From Seriola aureovittata (lineage: Eukaryota > Chordata > Actinopteri > Carangiformes > Carangidae): a stretch of DNA of 64,000 nt. Positions within the stretch are counted from its first letter, which is position 1; each line of letters starts with the position of its first letter. Location of the stretch: the NCBI RefSeq assembly GCF_021018895.1, contig NC_079384.1:5194140-5258139 (forward strand), in the 5' to 3' direction. The position numbers and the translations under genes were made by a program. The notes beneath the pieces were generated by a model. It was not told the DNA's origin and made no database searches. It was given only the letters and a program-made list of their open reading frames with translations. Of the stretch, positions 23,087 to 34,090 are shown piece by piece.

Positions 23087-25319
23087 GTGGGCCTTCTTCA
23101 GTGGCTTCATCTGAGATGCTGAGCACAGAGAAGCATCTTATGATCATTAAGCAGATACAGTGAAGGCAGCATTATCTGAGGAGCGTAGAATATAATGAAT
23201 GACTGATACAGTAGAGAAGATGAGACCCCATGGGAGAGGGGAGAGAAGAGCCTGGGGAAGACAGGAAAATACATTATGGAGAGAGAGACAGAAGGAGGAA
23301 ATATAGGAAAATACCAGAGGGTGAAAGGTGGAAAAACAGCAGAGGATACAGTGTCCTCTGGAAGGTCAAGAAAAGAAATGTTGATATGCTTTGCAGAAAG
23401 CTCTCCCTGAAATATCATCTTCTCCTGAATCTTAAGGCGCGCGGGATAAGAAGTCAAGAGAATAAAAAGTGTGTTTTCCGACCCGCAGCTGCAGCGTCTT
23501 ACACATGTCCGGCTACCAAAAGCCTACTGAAGCCTCGCTATAACAAGCGCCTAGATGATGAGGTGCCTATGAGGTAGAGGTGGAGAGAAGGAAAGAGGGA
23601 GAGGAAGGGCTGGATAAGACGACGGGATCAAAGTCAGATTCAAACCGGATAGCTCTCCTTAAACCCTGCCGTCACATTAGGTCACCCTGTGAGCTTTCTC
23701 ACCTTATGAATTCTCGTGGAGCGTTTTATGATTTTTTATGATTTCCACTCCTTACCATAGCCACACCCTGACGCAATGTGCTGCAGTTTCAAATAGAAGG
23801 CTTTTGAATTGAAAGTGCATGTTTCTAAGTTAGTGTACATGTGTAACACCCATATAACTTCCTCTCTCTTGGTTTCTGTGTGTTACCTTTAAATTAAATC
23901 CCTCTTATTTCCCCAAGGTGTGTGATACCATTGAGCTGCACTCCGAAAGCCAGTTCACATGATTAAGGTTTGATCCTCCTGTTAGCTTATGGACTCTGAC
24001 GCGCAAACACACACTTGTAATCACACACACACAAACACTCTCACCCGCTCTCAGGAATCACAGGGATCAAGTTTGTCCACCTTCGGGTGTGTGATGGGGT
24101 GGGTAAGCCTGGTTACTATAGAGCATGGTGAGTCCCTTTATGGACCTACACTGAAGCCTTATAACTAAATGTTATAGTCTGCTGCAGGTATTGACACACA
24201 TGCTGCCTATTGAGTCAACAGGAAAATTGTACTCCAGTAACAGTCCTGCTATACCCTTTATACGCCATAATTAACATGGGTAAGCAGGGTTTTTTTTAAA
24301 CGCAGGTGAACCCGCTAAAAAAGGCAATTGACCACTTGTACACTGCCAGATGAGTTTGCCCGTGAGGACACACACAACTACAGGGACCAATGTCATGACA
24401 ACTATTAAATGGATCGCTATGAAATTTGGTAGAGACATTAAAGCCCCCCTTAGACTGAATTGTAATAAATTTAGTGAACGATCTAAACTGCCATCGCCTG
24501 AAATGCGTTAGCTACTTTGATTTTAATGGTAAATAGCAGCTGTTAGCATGCTGACTTGTGAAACTAAGATGGAGAACAAGGTAAACAGTAAACCATGAGT
24601 TCATGTGCACCGTTGTATCTGTAGATGCTGCTCCAATCTAACTTAAACTGCATTTTCTGATTACGTACTTGGAATAATTTACAAGATAATCTTTTCATTT
24701 CAGAAATCCAAGCATCATATTCAAAAAATGTTTCATGAGAAATGTTATTGTTTTGAATAATCTCTCGGGAGTTGTTATGATGTGTTATATGTAACTGTTG
24801 TAAATGAATGATGTGTGTTCTTATGTAACTATGTGACACTTACCTTATGTTACCATTAAGTCTCCATTAGGTCTCTGCGTGAGACAGAAGGTTTCTCCCA
24901 GTTAAATAAAAAAATATATATATATATTGCCATGCTAGCATTAGCACTTAGCTCACTGTGTCTAATAACAGCCTCACAGAGTTGTTAGTACTGCTGTGGT
25001 CTTGTCTTGTTTAAAATTAATGTGTTGTTTAGGTTCACACAGCCTTAATGCAAGTGAACCAGGACATGTAAACAAAAAATCACATGGACTCACAAGTTGC
25101 TCATTTATTGGCCATAGTTTTGTCATGTGTCATCCTGCAAGATTACACATTCTGGCAATAGCAGAAAACCAAACAAACTATTCCAACCCCTATAAATGTA
25201 TTCCATAACAACAAGGTATTCTAGTGTTGATTAGCTAATGTCTTCTTCGGTGCCACTTTGAATTCAAATTCGATTAGCGTTACCTGCTCAAACAGGCCAA
25301 ACTAATTCTAATAAAAGAC
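23087..25319. other. Anonymous DNA with a fragment of a fish repeat
   Basis: No exon is seen. The part at 24,395-24,440 (GACAACTATTAAATGGATCG, CTATGAAATTTGGTAGAGAC) matches the monomer of the family also present at 36.1 and 38.0-38.7 kb. An (AT) patch lies at 24,914-24,927. Confidence 0.5.
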
Positions 25320-25369
25320 ACTGTGAAAGCACCCATAACCTTTTCCCCCCATTGGAAGTGTGCTAACAG

Positions 25370-25600
25370 ATGAAGCCATCAGACATGGAGTTGGAAGAAG
25401 ACCCACAACATCTGGTGGACATTTTGTCAAGAGTCATGGCCCCTCTCCCTCTCCTTCTATTTGTTGGTTTTCTCCTCCTCCTCCTCCTCCTCCTCCCCTA
25501 CTACAACCATTCTACCCGCTCTGGTCATGCTGGGTTGCGCTGGTCCGTGCCTCACTGTTTGCGCAAGGAACCAAAGGGGAGAAGCTGGAGTACAACCTAA
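25370..25600 (+). CDS. Candidate 76-codon single-pass membrane micropeptide (speculative)
   Basis: An ATG (25,370) opens a 76-codon frame to TAA (25,598-25,600). The N-terminus is acidic (MELEEDP at residues 6-12). Residues 25-42 (PLPLLLFVGFLLLLLLLL) form a plausible transmembrane helix, and the C-terminal tail is basic (CLRKEPKGRSW). Upstream, a pyrimidine stretch and CTAACAG could act as a splice acceptor ending at 25,369. Downstream, AATAAA lies at 25,628-25,633 and is followed by a GT-rich stretch (AAGTGTGTG twice), as at a polyadenylation site. Against it: residues 35-42 come from a (CTC)8 microsatellite, no family is recognised, and frames of this length are common by chance. Confidence 0.18.
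   Translation: MKPSDMELEEDPQHLVDILSRVMAPLPLLLFVGFLLLLLLLLPYYNHSTRSGHAGLRWSVPHCLRKEPKGRSWSTT
25472..25495. repeat. (CTC)8 microsatellite
   Basis: Eight perfect CTC units, in frame as leucine codons in the candidate ORF that spans it. Confidence 0.95.
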
Positions 25601-25633
25601 ATTGTCGACAAGTGTGTGCTGAGGTCAAATAAA

Positions 25634-26274
25634 TTGTGTCAAAGTGTGTGCACCAAAGTGTGTGCCCTTATTATCATGTTTTCCTGCAGTGGTCGTCATT
25701 GTAAAAGGCTGGCTTCATGCACCTCTCATTCATCACTATCCTTTTGACCCCTGAAAGAGGAACAAAATTATTTTTGACAAAGCGTACTCCTGAGGATGGA
25801 GCAAAAGTGCAGCGAGCTCAGCAAGCCTGTAGTAAAACGAAGGATACTTAAATAGCTACATATGTTCCTGCGTCATATCTGTGGATTAATAAGACATGAG
25901 CTGGATACCACTTAGAGCTGAGACAGTATAGGACACTTAACCCAGTCCTTGTTCTTACAAGTTGATCTCATTTTACCTCCACGACCCCGGTGGTTTTGGA
26001 TCAGGTTTTACGCTCGGCCCAGTTTAGCAGGAATTCATTTGAGAGGCACCGGCCTCTTTAGTCTGATCCAGAACTGAGCACCATAACCACAAGAGACATA
26101 CGAGTGAGTGAGCATGTGACCATGTAGCTATAAAGCAGCATGTTGTCACGCATTTTTTAAAATAGTTTTATAAGTGTGCAGTTACTGGACTTTACACAAA
26201 AACATTTTATTAATCTATTAATTTCTCATCTTTTCATTTTGCTTGAATAATGGCTAAAAAGTGTTTTCTGAAGT
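25634..26274. other. Anonymous noncoding DNA
   Basis: GT-rich immediately after the AATAAA at 25,628-25,633. Nothing else is recognised. Confidence 0.5.
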
Positions 26275-26580
26275 CACCGTGACCTTGACATTTGACCTTT
26301 GACCACCAAAGTGTAATCGGTTCGTCTTTGAGTCAAAGCGAATGTTTTTTGTACTAAATTTGAAGAAATTCCCTCAAGGCGTTACAGAGATATTGCGTTT
26401 ACAAGGCCAAAATCAAGATTTGTGAGCTCTCCGTGACTTTGACCTTTGACCCACCCCACCCCTAAATCTATTCAGTTCATCCTTGAGTCCTAGTGAATGT
26501 TTGTGCCAAATTTGAAGAAGTTAGATCAAGTCGTTACCGAGATATCGTGTCCACGAGAATGGGACGGACAGACAACCCCC
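26275..26580 (+). repeat. Second copy of the nuclear-receptor-site repeat, two tandem monomers
   Basis: Two related monomers about 154 bp apart (starting near 26,279 and 26,433) each carry TGACCTTTGACC (26,293-26,304 and 26,440-26,451). Each then has a TTCRTC.TTGAGTC word, a TGAAGAA word, a CAAG(G/T)CGTTAC word and GAGATAT. The distal end (CACGAGAATGGGACGGACAG, then ACAACCC) matches the distal part of the copy at 1.2-1.6 kb. The terminal inverted repeat seen there is not found here. Confidence 0.7.
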
Positions 26581-26871
26581 GTAAAAATGTCACCAACCAA
26601 TGAAATCAAGTACTTGAAACTGAGTTTCAGGTCCCGCTGTTGGAAACCAGCAATTGAAAACATTACAAATGTAGTAGTGTAAGTTGTCTAATTTGGTCAC
26701 AACAAAAACTAACAAGTTCACCAACTTGAGTGTTCAGCACAAAAACACCTTTTTTTTTTTTCTTGGTGCTGCGACACGAGAAAGACACATTTAGCAGCAG
26801 ATTACCACTTTAAAAATATTATTCTAGGGAAGACTTCTTTCTTATAGGATGCTTGAGTTGGCTACGGTAGC

Positions 26872-26874
<3 letters not shown>

Positions 26875-26902
<28 letters not shown>
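26875..26902. repeat. (AC)14 microsatellite
   Basis: A pure AC run of 28 bases. Confidence 0.97.
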
Positions 26903-27564
26903 GAATGCGCAAACTAATCAAGCTTTCCAATGCCTCACTGCAGCACCCAATATCCTTGCAATAACAACGATGACCAATCCACAGCAAGTGCCCTCATAAA
27001 AAGCATCTTGACGTGTGACTGCTGATGGAAACTCTCTGTTCTCCTAATAGTCCTGGAACAGAACGGAGTGTCCCGTCCACTCTGAGAAGGAAAAGTCAGT
27101 GGAAGAACCTTTAAAAGGTCCCTCTGCAAAGAAGTTCCACAAAGGTTCTCCGGAGAAAATGGACCTCGAGTCGTCACAGCACCCTACAGGACGCTTTAAA
27201 ATGTGTGACGTTCTCCACTTACTGCTTGTTGTGGCGAGAAAGGTTGAGGTGTTTATTAGCCTCCTCTTTAAACACCCCCCAAAACAAATCCTCCTTTAAA
27301 GAGTGCACGCCTCAGCCCTGCCCCTACAGAATTGCCTCTATCTTCAGCCATAAACATCTCATTTCATGGGTGGGTGGGTGGGTGTGGTCGAAAGGGCCGA
27401 GAGTGGTGAGTGTTGCTTGGCTCGATGTCATGTTTTCCAGCTTGAAGAAAACAAGTCTATTTGTGAAGTCGCCACAGGAGCAGAATGTACCTTTGCTACA
27501 GGAGCGTGTGCCGAGTCCCCGTGTGTGCCTCTGTGTGCGTGTGTGTGTGTGCGTATGTCCATGG

Positions 27565-27567
<3 letters not shown>

Positions 27568-27598
<31 letters not shown>
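27568..27598. repeat. (TG)15 microsatellite with interrupted GT flank
   Basis: A pure TG run of 31 bases; an interrupted GT stretch precedes it at 27,521-27,556. Confidence 0.95.
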
Positions 27599-27602
<4 letters not shown>

Positions 27603-27878
27603 AGGAGCCTGCTTGGTGGCTGGCTGACTGGTTAGTCTCAGTGGCGTTTTGTGCTGCCACTGGGCAGCTTGGCTGGTGAGCAGTGTTATTACCAAAGTTT
27701 GGTTAAACACAGGCATGACCAAAATTGTATTATAATATACAGGAGCTTTCAAAAATGTATACTGATTGAGTCATTTCATCAGACATCGGAACAACCTCAA
27801 ATTAAACAAGACCTCATAAAAGATGTCTTCTTAAGGTGTTGAATACCCCTTCTTCCTCTGAACTCTTACTTCACTCAT

Positions 27879-27880
<2 letters not shown>

Positions 27881-27933
<53 letters not shown>
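27881..27933. repeat. (GT)26 microsatellite
   Basis: A pure GT run of 53 bases. Confidence 0.97.
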
Positions 27934-27936
<3 letters not shown>

Positions 27937-28499
27937 CGAATAATGAAGCAGGGAGAGTGTACAAGGCCGTAATTTAGTAAAACCATGAGATTGTGGGGAT
28001 ATCAACATGGCAGAACAAATCAAATGTCACAGTCACCCCGTCTCTCTCTTTCTCAGCCACTTTTCCATCAGGGGTGTATAGTTAGCATGATGGGTATTAG
28101 CCTGTACCCACATCCCACAGCCATAACTTTGAGGTCCGTGCTGCTGTTTTAAATCGGACCAAACGGCACCAGAACAAAACGAGGCCAAGACCTATCAAAA
28201 ACTTTCCACTGCAGTGCCTGGGTCAATGAAGTCCAGTGACATAGCAAATAAATGTTCTCTGTTTGCTAAGAAAACTAGAATGACATAATAATAATCTTAA
28301 CATACACTACTTGTTCAAAGAAGTTTAATATTTCACCAGGTCCCTGAGCGTTTGTCTTTCTAGCTTAGTTTTGTAAAGCTGATTTATTTCAAGGATTCAA
28401 GTGTGTTTATTGTGAGGTGAAATGTACAGAGTTGTGTCATCAAACACCAAGTACTGTAATGTGAACAGCAAAGTGACACCTCACAGTGACACAGTGATA

Positions 28500-28785
28500 T
28501 TTTACAGGAAAACACTCCAAAGAAACCAAATCCTGCACGGCTGGATTCTGGGTCCGGACAGACCAAGCTCGGGGCATGGCTGATGGCATTGCCTGCTTTG
28601 TTGTGACATCACAAAGTTACACAAATGCAGACCGCTCGCTTTAGGGATCAGTTTCTGAATACAGGCTCTGTGCATTTCTCTGTGGACTGAGCGCTTTGAT
28701 AATTTCACAGTATTAATGTAGAACCTAGACCTGCTTTATAATCAGAGAAGACAAGGAAATCTCACATTATTCAATATGGGACCTT
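28500..28785 (+). repeat. 5'-incomplete copy of the AAGGTCCCATATT inverted-repeat element
   Basis: Shares long ordered words with 37,620-37,903: TTGTGACATCACAAAGTTAC, CAGTTTCTGAATACAGGCT, TGTGCATTTCTCTGTGGACT followed by GAGCGCTTTGATA, and AATATGGGACCTT at the end (28,773-28,785). The sequence upstream of 28,500 does not match the left half of the other copy, so this copy lacks its left end. Confidence 0.85.
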
Positions 28786-30599
28786 TAATGTTTGTCTAAC
28801 TTTAGCATGAGATTCCCTGAACTTTATCTATATGGTTTAGTTACCTAACCTTAACCATAGTTTTCACATATCCAGGCCTTAACCGTGGGATTTAGTTGCT
28901 TAATTTGAACAAGGGATTCCCCAATTTGCATTGGCGCCAATACTGACCTGATTAAGAAGATCAGGTATCGCAGGTGATCAACATTAGTTACAAATTCCTC
29001 ATCAATGTTATTATTAAAAGTCAGTGTTTCCAAAAATAACCACAGCTATGCCTGACATCATGTTACCTTATGTATAAATGATGGCCTCAATGCAGTGAGG
29101 TATACAGTATACAGATGAAGAAAGACCTGGTATTTAATGGGTAGCCTGTATTAGCAGATATTCTGACTTGAGGTGTAGGAATTGGTTCCTGGAGAAAAAG
29201 TTGCTTCAGTGCATCCCTAACCTTAAAGTATTTGCCATGCAAAGATGACTGAAGAAAGTGAAGCACACAGTGTTTATACTAAAAACAAAAGAATGTGGTC
29301 ACTGACCGTAACCAAGGGTTTTGCAGAATCGTCCAAAATCAGCGTTCTTGTCTGGTGATAGGGTTGTTGCAATAACAAGCCAATATTAATGTGTAACAGT
29401 AACCCACATTTGGAAACCCTTGAAAGCTTGCTGGAAGATTTATTATATAAATCCAAAGTCTCTAAAAAGCCCTAAAGGGCTACTAATTAACCTACTTCGA
29501 AGGTTCTTAAAATTCAGCTGAAATTGACTGTACTATGTGAAACCGCAAAGGTGAAGGAAAACTTCCCTTCATCCATAATTTGACCAAAACAGGGGGATAT
29601 TTGTTGTAGCAGTCTGCTCTATCAGGTTGCTGAGCTCCAAGGCATCAACACCGGGATCAGTGAGGATGGGCCATGACAGGCAAAAGTGACTCAAGAGCAA
29701 CTGGGAGATGAGAAAGCTCTGGAACAATTGAGCTTAAATGAGGTCATTGATATGCTCCTACATTGTCATAGGTTATGACCGGTGTGTGAGTAAAGTAATT
29801 GCAGACATTGCAGTGCATTACATAGCAAACTTATCAGTTTACATTACAAAGGAAAGCACTTCACAATGGAAGGCACCGTCACGTTTAGTACTGTTGACAG
29901 TCGTGCTGACGGTTGTACTGTAAAACCATGAGTACATTCTCAGTTAGCTCAATTAGATATAGAACGTATTTTAACCTAAACAAACTACTATAAGTCTGGA
30001 AGAAATAAGACAATCTCCCGCCTGAAGAGAAGAAGTCTATTCTGTTTTAGGGTTTGTCCCAAGTTCAGATCTCAAACACCCCCTCAATCTGTCATGCCTC
30101 AGTTTAAGGCCATGCTGTTAACTGTGACATCAGATGATAAGCAAACATGCATGCTGAGTATGATTCAGAGTATTCAGTGCGAGTCCAAGGTGGAAAATCC
30201 TGTAGCACTTGTTTTGTGTATCAAAATTAAGGTTAACCAAGCAAGCTGTTCAAACATGTCCCTGGCCAAATTCAAATTAAAAAAAAGAGGTGATGCACAA
30301 AATACATCCAAAGTGTGAAAGGCTTTTGACCCAGAAAAAGCAAGTGATACCATATATTACCGAATCCACAAACCTGTCAAAGACTGTAACTCTCCAAAAT
30401 TATTAGTCCATGCATGTTTAGCACACGTTGCTACAGAGAAACCAAAAACTTGAACCCTAGCAGCAGGGGTGTGCACTGGGGGGAGCCAGGAGGGCAAATG
30501 CCTCTTCCTGTTTTGTTGGGGGTCCTGCAACCACCAGCAACAAAAGCTGGGTCTATGGATTTGTGTTGTTGACAACACATTCTCACCCTACCATCTGCA
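28786..30599. other. Anonymous noncoding DNA
   Basis: No gene or named repeat is recognised. Between 30,440 and 30,560 short words (GCAGCAGGGGTGTGCACTGG) may belong to the repeat that follows. Confidence 0.5.
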
Positions 30600-30765
30600 T
30601 GCCAGATCCATCAGGCCATGCTACGTTTTTCCAGTCTTCAACTGTCCAGTTTTGGTGAGCCTGTGTTCAGATTTCTGTTCCTGGCTGATGTGGTCTTCTG
30701 TTGTTGTAGCCCACTCACCTCGTGGTTCGACATGTTGTGTATTCTGAGATGCTTTTCTGCTACTA
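30600..30765 (-). repeat. Common fish interspersed repeat fragment (unnamed)
   Basis: The ordered words GCCAGATCCATCAGGCCATG, TTTTTCCAGTCTTCAACTGT, CCAGTTTTGGTGAGCCTGTG, GTAGCCCACTCACCTCGTGG and ATTCTGAGATGCTTTTCTGC match a repeat I recall from many fish genomic sequences. Orientation and family name are uncertain. No coding function is implied. Confidence 0.5.
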
Positions 30766-32239
30766 AAAAAAATGCCTGGATGTCTTTTTTTCCCCAAATC
30801 TTTAGGCTGATGTGGTGGTCTGATTTTTGCCATGTTGGTTAGTTTGAAAAAGCAGAACTGAGAGATTTCACATGGTAGCTCTATACTGAGAGACTGCTTT
30901 TACAACACAGCAATCTTTTGAAAATGATCAAAATGACAGAAAAGATAAGAGTCTGTTTTATATTACAGTTTTATAGTTGTGTAACATTTAATAGTACTAA
31001 CAGTCTCCTCTCCAGGACACTTCTATGTCCTAATGGAACACATCCAACAGTCCCTCAAGCCATTTTCAAGTACTCAATGTCTTTCTAGTGTGGTAATAAT
31101 GAACATTCAGCAGCGCTGATGCCATGCTTAACTTTTCATGACTACAATTTTTAACTAGCTATCAGACAATTTGGGGAACTTGGCACTATATTTGTCTGGT
31201 TTTGATCTGGCAATTTCCCCCCGCCTCATATATTAGTAATTTAATTATCTGTTTTTGATATTGTGGCCTTTACTGTTCTGTTTCTGCTGGCCACTTTAAC
31301 AGGAACTGATCCAAAACCAGCTCCACAAAAACGACTTTCAACCTGTCATGTAAAAGTGCACAATTGAGGGAAAAATTCTGTGATCTGTGATTTAAAAGAA
31401 ATAGTAAATTATCTTAGCAGTCATTTTTCACCCACCTTGTTGATCCCTAGAACTTAAACCCTTGGCCTGGCAGAGGTGGGTCATGGCCGACTCTGACTAA
31501 GTGCCATTGTTCATAGGGTGGGAAAGAGGAATAAGTGAGGTACGGAGTGGAAAACAAATGGAAAGTTTCTTTTTTAAGAGAGTCATTTTCATCCTCATCC
31601 TATTTATCTTCTTCTTTCAGACTGCTGCAGAGAGGCATCTCATATATCTTAATGATGAATATGAATTTGTTGTGGAGCTACATGGAGCTTTGAAGCCAAG
31701 TGGCGCAGTGGACTGACAGCGAGACTGACCCAGACAGACAGATAGACAGACAGTCATCCTTGCCCGCCAATCTCACCTTGTCCTTTGAGAGGCTAAAGTT
31801 TCTGGGAAAATCCCACTCCGCTTGCTGCCCTGTCAGTTCCTTACAGCTGGCATGGGCATATGGATGGCTGACAGAATGAGGGAAAATGGGATCCAGTGAA
31901 CTGGTAAGACAATGAGAGCGGGAAGGATGTGGGTGAAGGAGTGGATATGGTTTATTCCACGAGTGTCTCTGTGATTGGATATAATCTCCCACCTCTGGTT
32001 CTTTCTCACCTCCTCTAATTGCATCCTTTTGCCCTCGATGTTTACGACACAGACACAGAGACTCAATTAAAGCAGTTCGGACACTTCCCTGGCAAACAAC
32101 AGCTCCTGAATGTCACTGTCTTTCAGCAACACTTAAATCACCACAAGTGTGAGGGTCCAAGAACAAAAAAAGAAAAGAAAAAAACACACCAACATATAAC
32201 TACAGGATGCAAGCCTGGGGAAGTAAGGTGGCTGGAGAA
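30766..32239. other. Anonymous noncoding DNA
   Basis: No exon is supported. It includes an (AGAC)n patch at 31,731-31,753 and an isolated A-box-like word TGGCGCAGTGG at 31,701-31,711 without a B-box. Confidence 0.5.
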
Positions 32240-32900
32240 AGCACTTGTTTTTCAGATTTTGCTTTACAATGATTTCTCTCGACTTCCGTACAAATTAGGT
32301 GCCATTATTGAGCCGACAAACCTGGGCATTTGCTCCAAAGGGGAGGGTCAGACTTGGACAGGCTGTCTAAACAAACGCAACAATGGTTTTTATTGTCGCT
32401 CTGGCTCAAACTCACCCACACACCCCTGGCAGGGAGCGCAGCTTTCAGTGGAGCAGCCCGTCAGTAAGCATAAACTTGATCTGGCTGATTATGAACCTGA
32501 GCAGTACTCTTACTGAGACATGGCTTCACTTTTTCTCTCTTTTTCTTCCACTCCAGTGTGTTCCCAGCTTTGTTGGGTGGAGAGATAAAGTAAAAGGGGG
32601 CTGTCAGAGACACAAAAGTGGTGGAAAAAGGGAGTTTTTTGTTTGTCCTTGAGTGTTTCCCAACTGTGTTTTCTTTAATATCACTCAATAATAGATTTCC
32701 TTGGAGCTGTCCATTCCCTTATGCCTTTCATATGTGTGAACAATGAATATTGGTGGCTGCCCAGCTAACACAGCCCTCCCGGCTGGCACCATACATCCAT
32801 CACTGTGCTGGCAAAGTGGCTGTTTAAAGCGCAGCATGGTCGGTACTGGAAAGCCTCTGGTTGTTAGTGGTTAACCCAGGGCTCCCCACGGGGCTTGCTG
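32240..32900. promoter_or_regulatory. Candidate conserved noncoding block with paired SOX-type sites
   Basis: A repeat-free interval with SOX-type cores facing each other: AACAATGG (32,379-32,386) and ATTGT (32,392-32,396). A further AACAATGAATATTGG lies near 32,741. The 165-codon frame that spans the first part starts at TTG and has no recognisable domain. Evidence is motif content and contrast with flanks only. Confidence 0.22.
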
Positions 32901-34011
32901 CTCACTCATCATCCTGCCAGCCTCCCAGTGAATTGCATAAAGTTTCCGGTGTTAATGACGTAGGAGTGATCATTGAAAAATATAGGATGGCATATATACT
33001 TAATGGTGAGAAAAGACCATATTTTCCATGTTTTGATATTACCAGAAGAAAAACAGATTTTCTTGTAACACAAAAAAGTTTCCTCATATGAAGCTATCCT
33101 ACACTGGTCCTGTGTTAATACCGTGGGAAATTCTGTCTTAAAGACCCCCTCCAATGAAAATCAACCTCATAGGGAACCACTTTTTATTGAAGCCCAGGAG
33201 CTCCTCTGTTTAGCTATACTGAAAATACTGTGCAACAGGTGTTTATTAGAGGAATCCAAAAAAAACTAACAAACAAAATACTATTGTTTGAAATCCATGC
33301 ATCCTGGTGGTACAAGCTTCGTAACGTAGTGAGTTTTTGCAGGGATAGTAGGCTAGATAGCTAGTCTGGCACACTAGCTGATTGTAGCTTTCTACTTGAC
33401 TAAGGAGACATTAAGTCTAAACAATATTTTTATAGGTGCTGTTTGAAAGTTTTCTCTGCTGCCAAACATGGTTCAGGCTGGGGCTAGCTGGTTAGCGTGC
33501 TAACTTCAGTAGAAGAAAAGAGGTGATAGAGACAAGAGTTAACATTGGCATTGCTTTCGACCGCTGTAGGCAGCTCTTGGCGAGTAAAGGAATGAACTTT
33601 GATGCTGAACTCTTAACGTTTCTTCTACACTGATAAGTAAGCGTTAATGCTAATGCTATATAGCAATAGCAAAACTACAAATAGCTCCTTTAAGATACTC
33701 TTCAACTCTTGTCTCGTAATTGCTACAGTGACTTTCTTGTGGAGCAGTTTATACTCTAACACTGCAGGATTAAATGCAAGTGGATGGTGTGACAAAGCTG
33801 ATAAGCTGTGATAGCTTCTTCAATCGCCTCAGACGGATAGCTATTAGTGGTCAACAGTGTAGATTTGGATGTCACCAAAGTTGAATGAATGTTCACCGTT
33901 TTCAATGCTGACGTGACTAGGTCCAAAGTTACAAAACATGATTGTGTATGCAGCATATTACTGTTTTAGGCTGTCGAGCTACAGCTAGCTTGAACTATTG
34001 TATACACTCTT
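32901..34011. other. Anonymous noncoding DNA
   Basis: No gene is seen. Words such as GGTTAGCGTGCTAAC near 33,490 are typical of old fish repeats, but no element can be delimited. Confidence 0.45.
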
Positions 34012-34090
34012 TCTGGGTTCGAGTCCGACCCACGGCCCTTTGCTGCATTTCATCCCCCTCTGTCCAAGAAATATGACTTAATAAAATAAA
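34012..34090 (+). repeat. tRNA-derived SINE, B-box and body fragment
   Basis: GGTTCGAGTCC (34,016-34,026) is an exact polymerase III B-box. It is followed by CTTTGCTGCATTTCATCCCC and CTCTGTCC, then an A/T-rich AATAAAATAAATA end. The body matches, in opposite orientation, the element at 59,155-59,330 (CCTGTGCTGTATGTCAT there). The A-box half is missing or unrecognisable. Confidence 0.65.

Larger units (their letters stand above)
26903..28499. other. Anonymous DNA with TG arrays
   Basis: No exon is supported. It contains (GGGT)n at 27,365-27,383 and the TG arrays listed separately. Overlapping open frames through the TG/CA arrays simply encode Cys-Val or Thr-His repeats. Confidence 0.5.

Noticed and set aside
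27090..27180. AGAACCTTTAAAAGGT-type words as a palindromic element
   Set aside because: Short and imperfect; arms do not extend and no second copy was found in the window.
27324..27752. 142-codon minus-strand frame
   Set aside because: Runs through a CA array (Thr-His repeats); both strands are open for the same reason.
31701..31711. A-box word TGGCGCAGTGG as a tRNA or SINE
   Set aside because: No B-box within the required distance and no tRNA-like fold.
32019..32516. Longest open frame (165 codons, plus strand) as a gene
   Set aside because: Starts at TTG, has no recognisable domain, and about two frames of this length are expected by chance in six frames of 64 kb.
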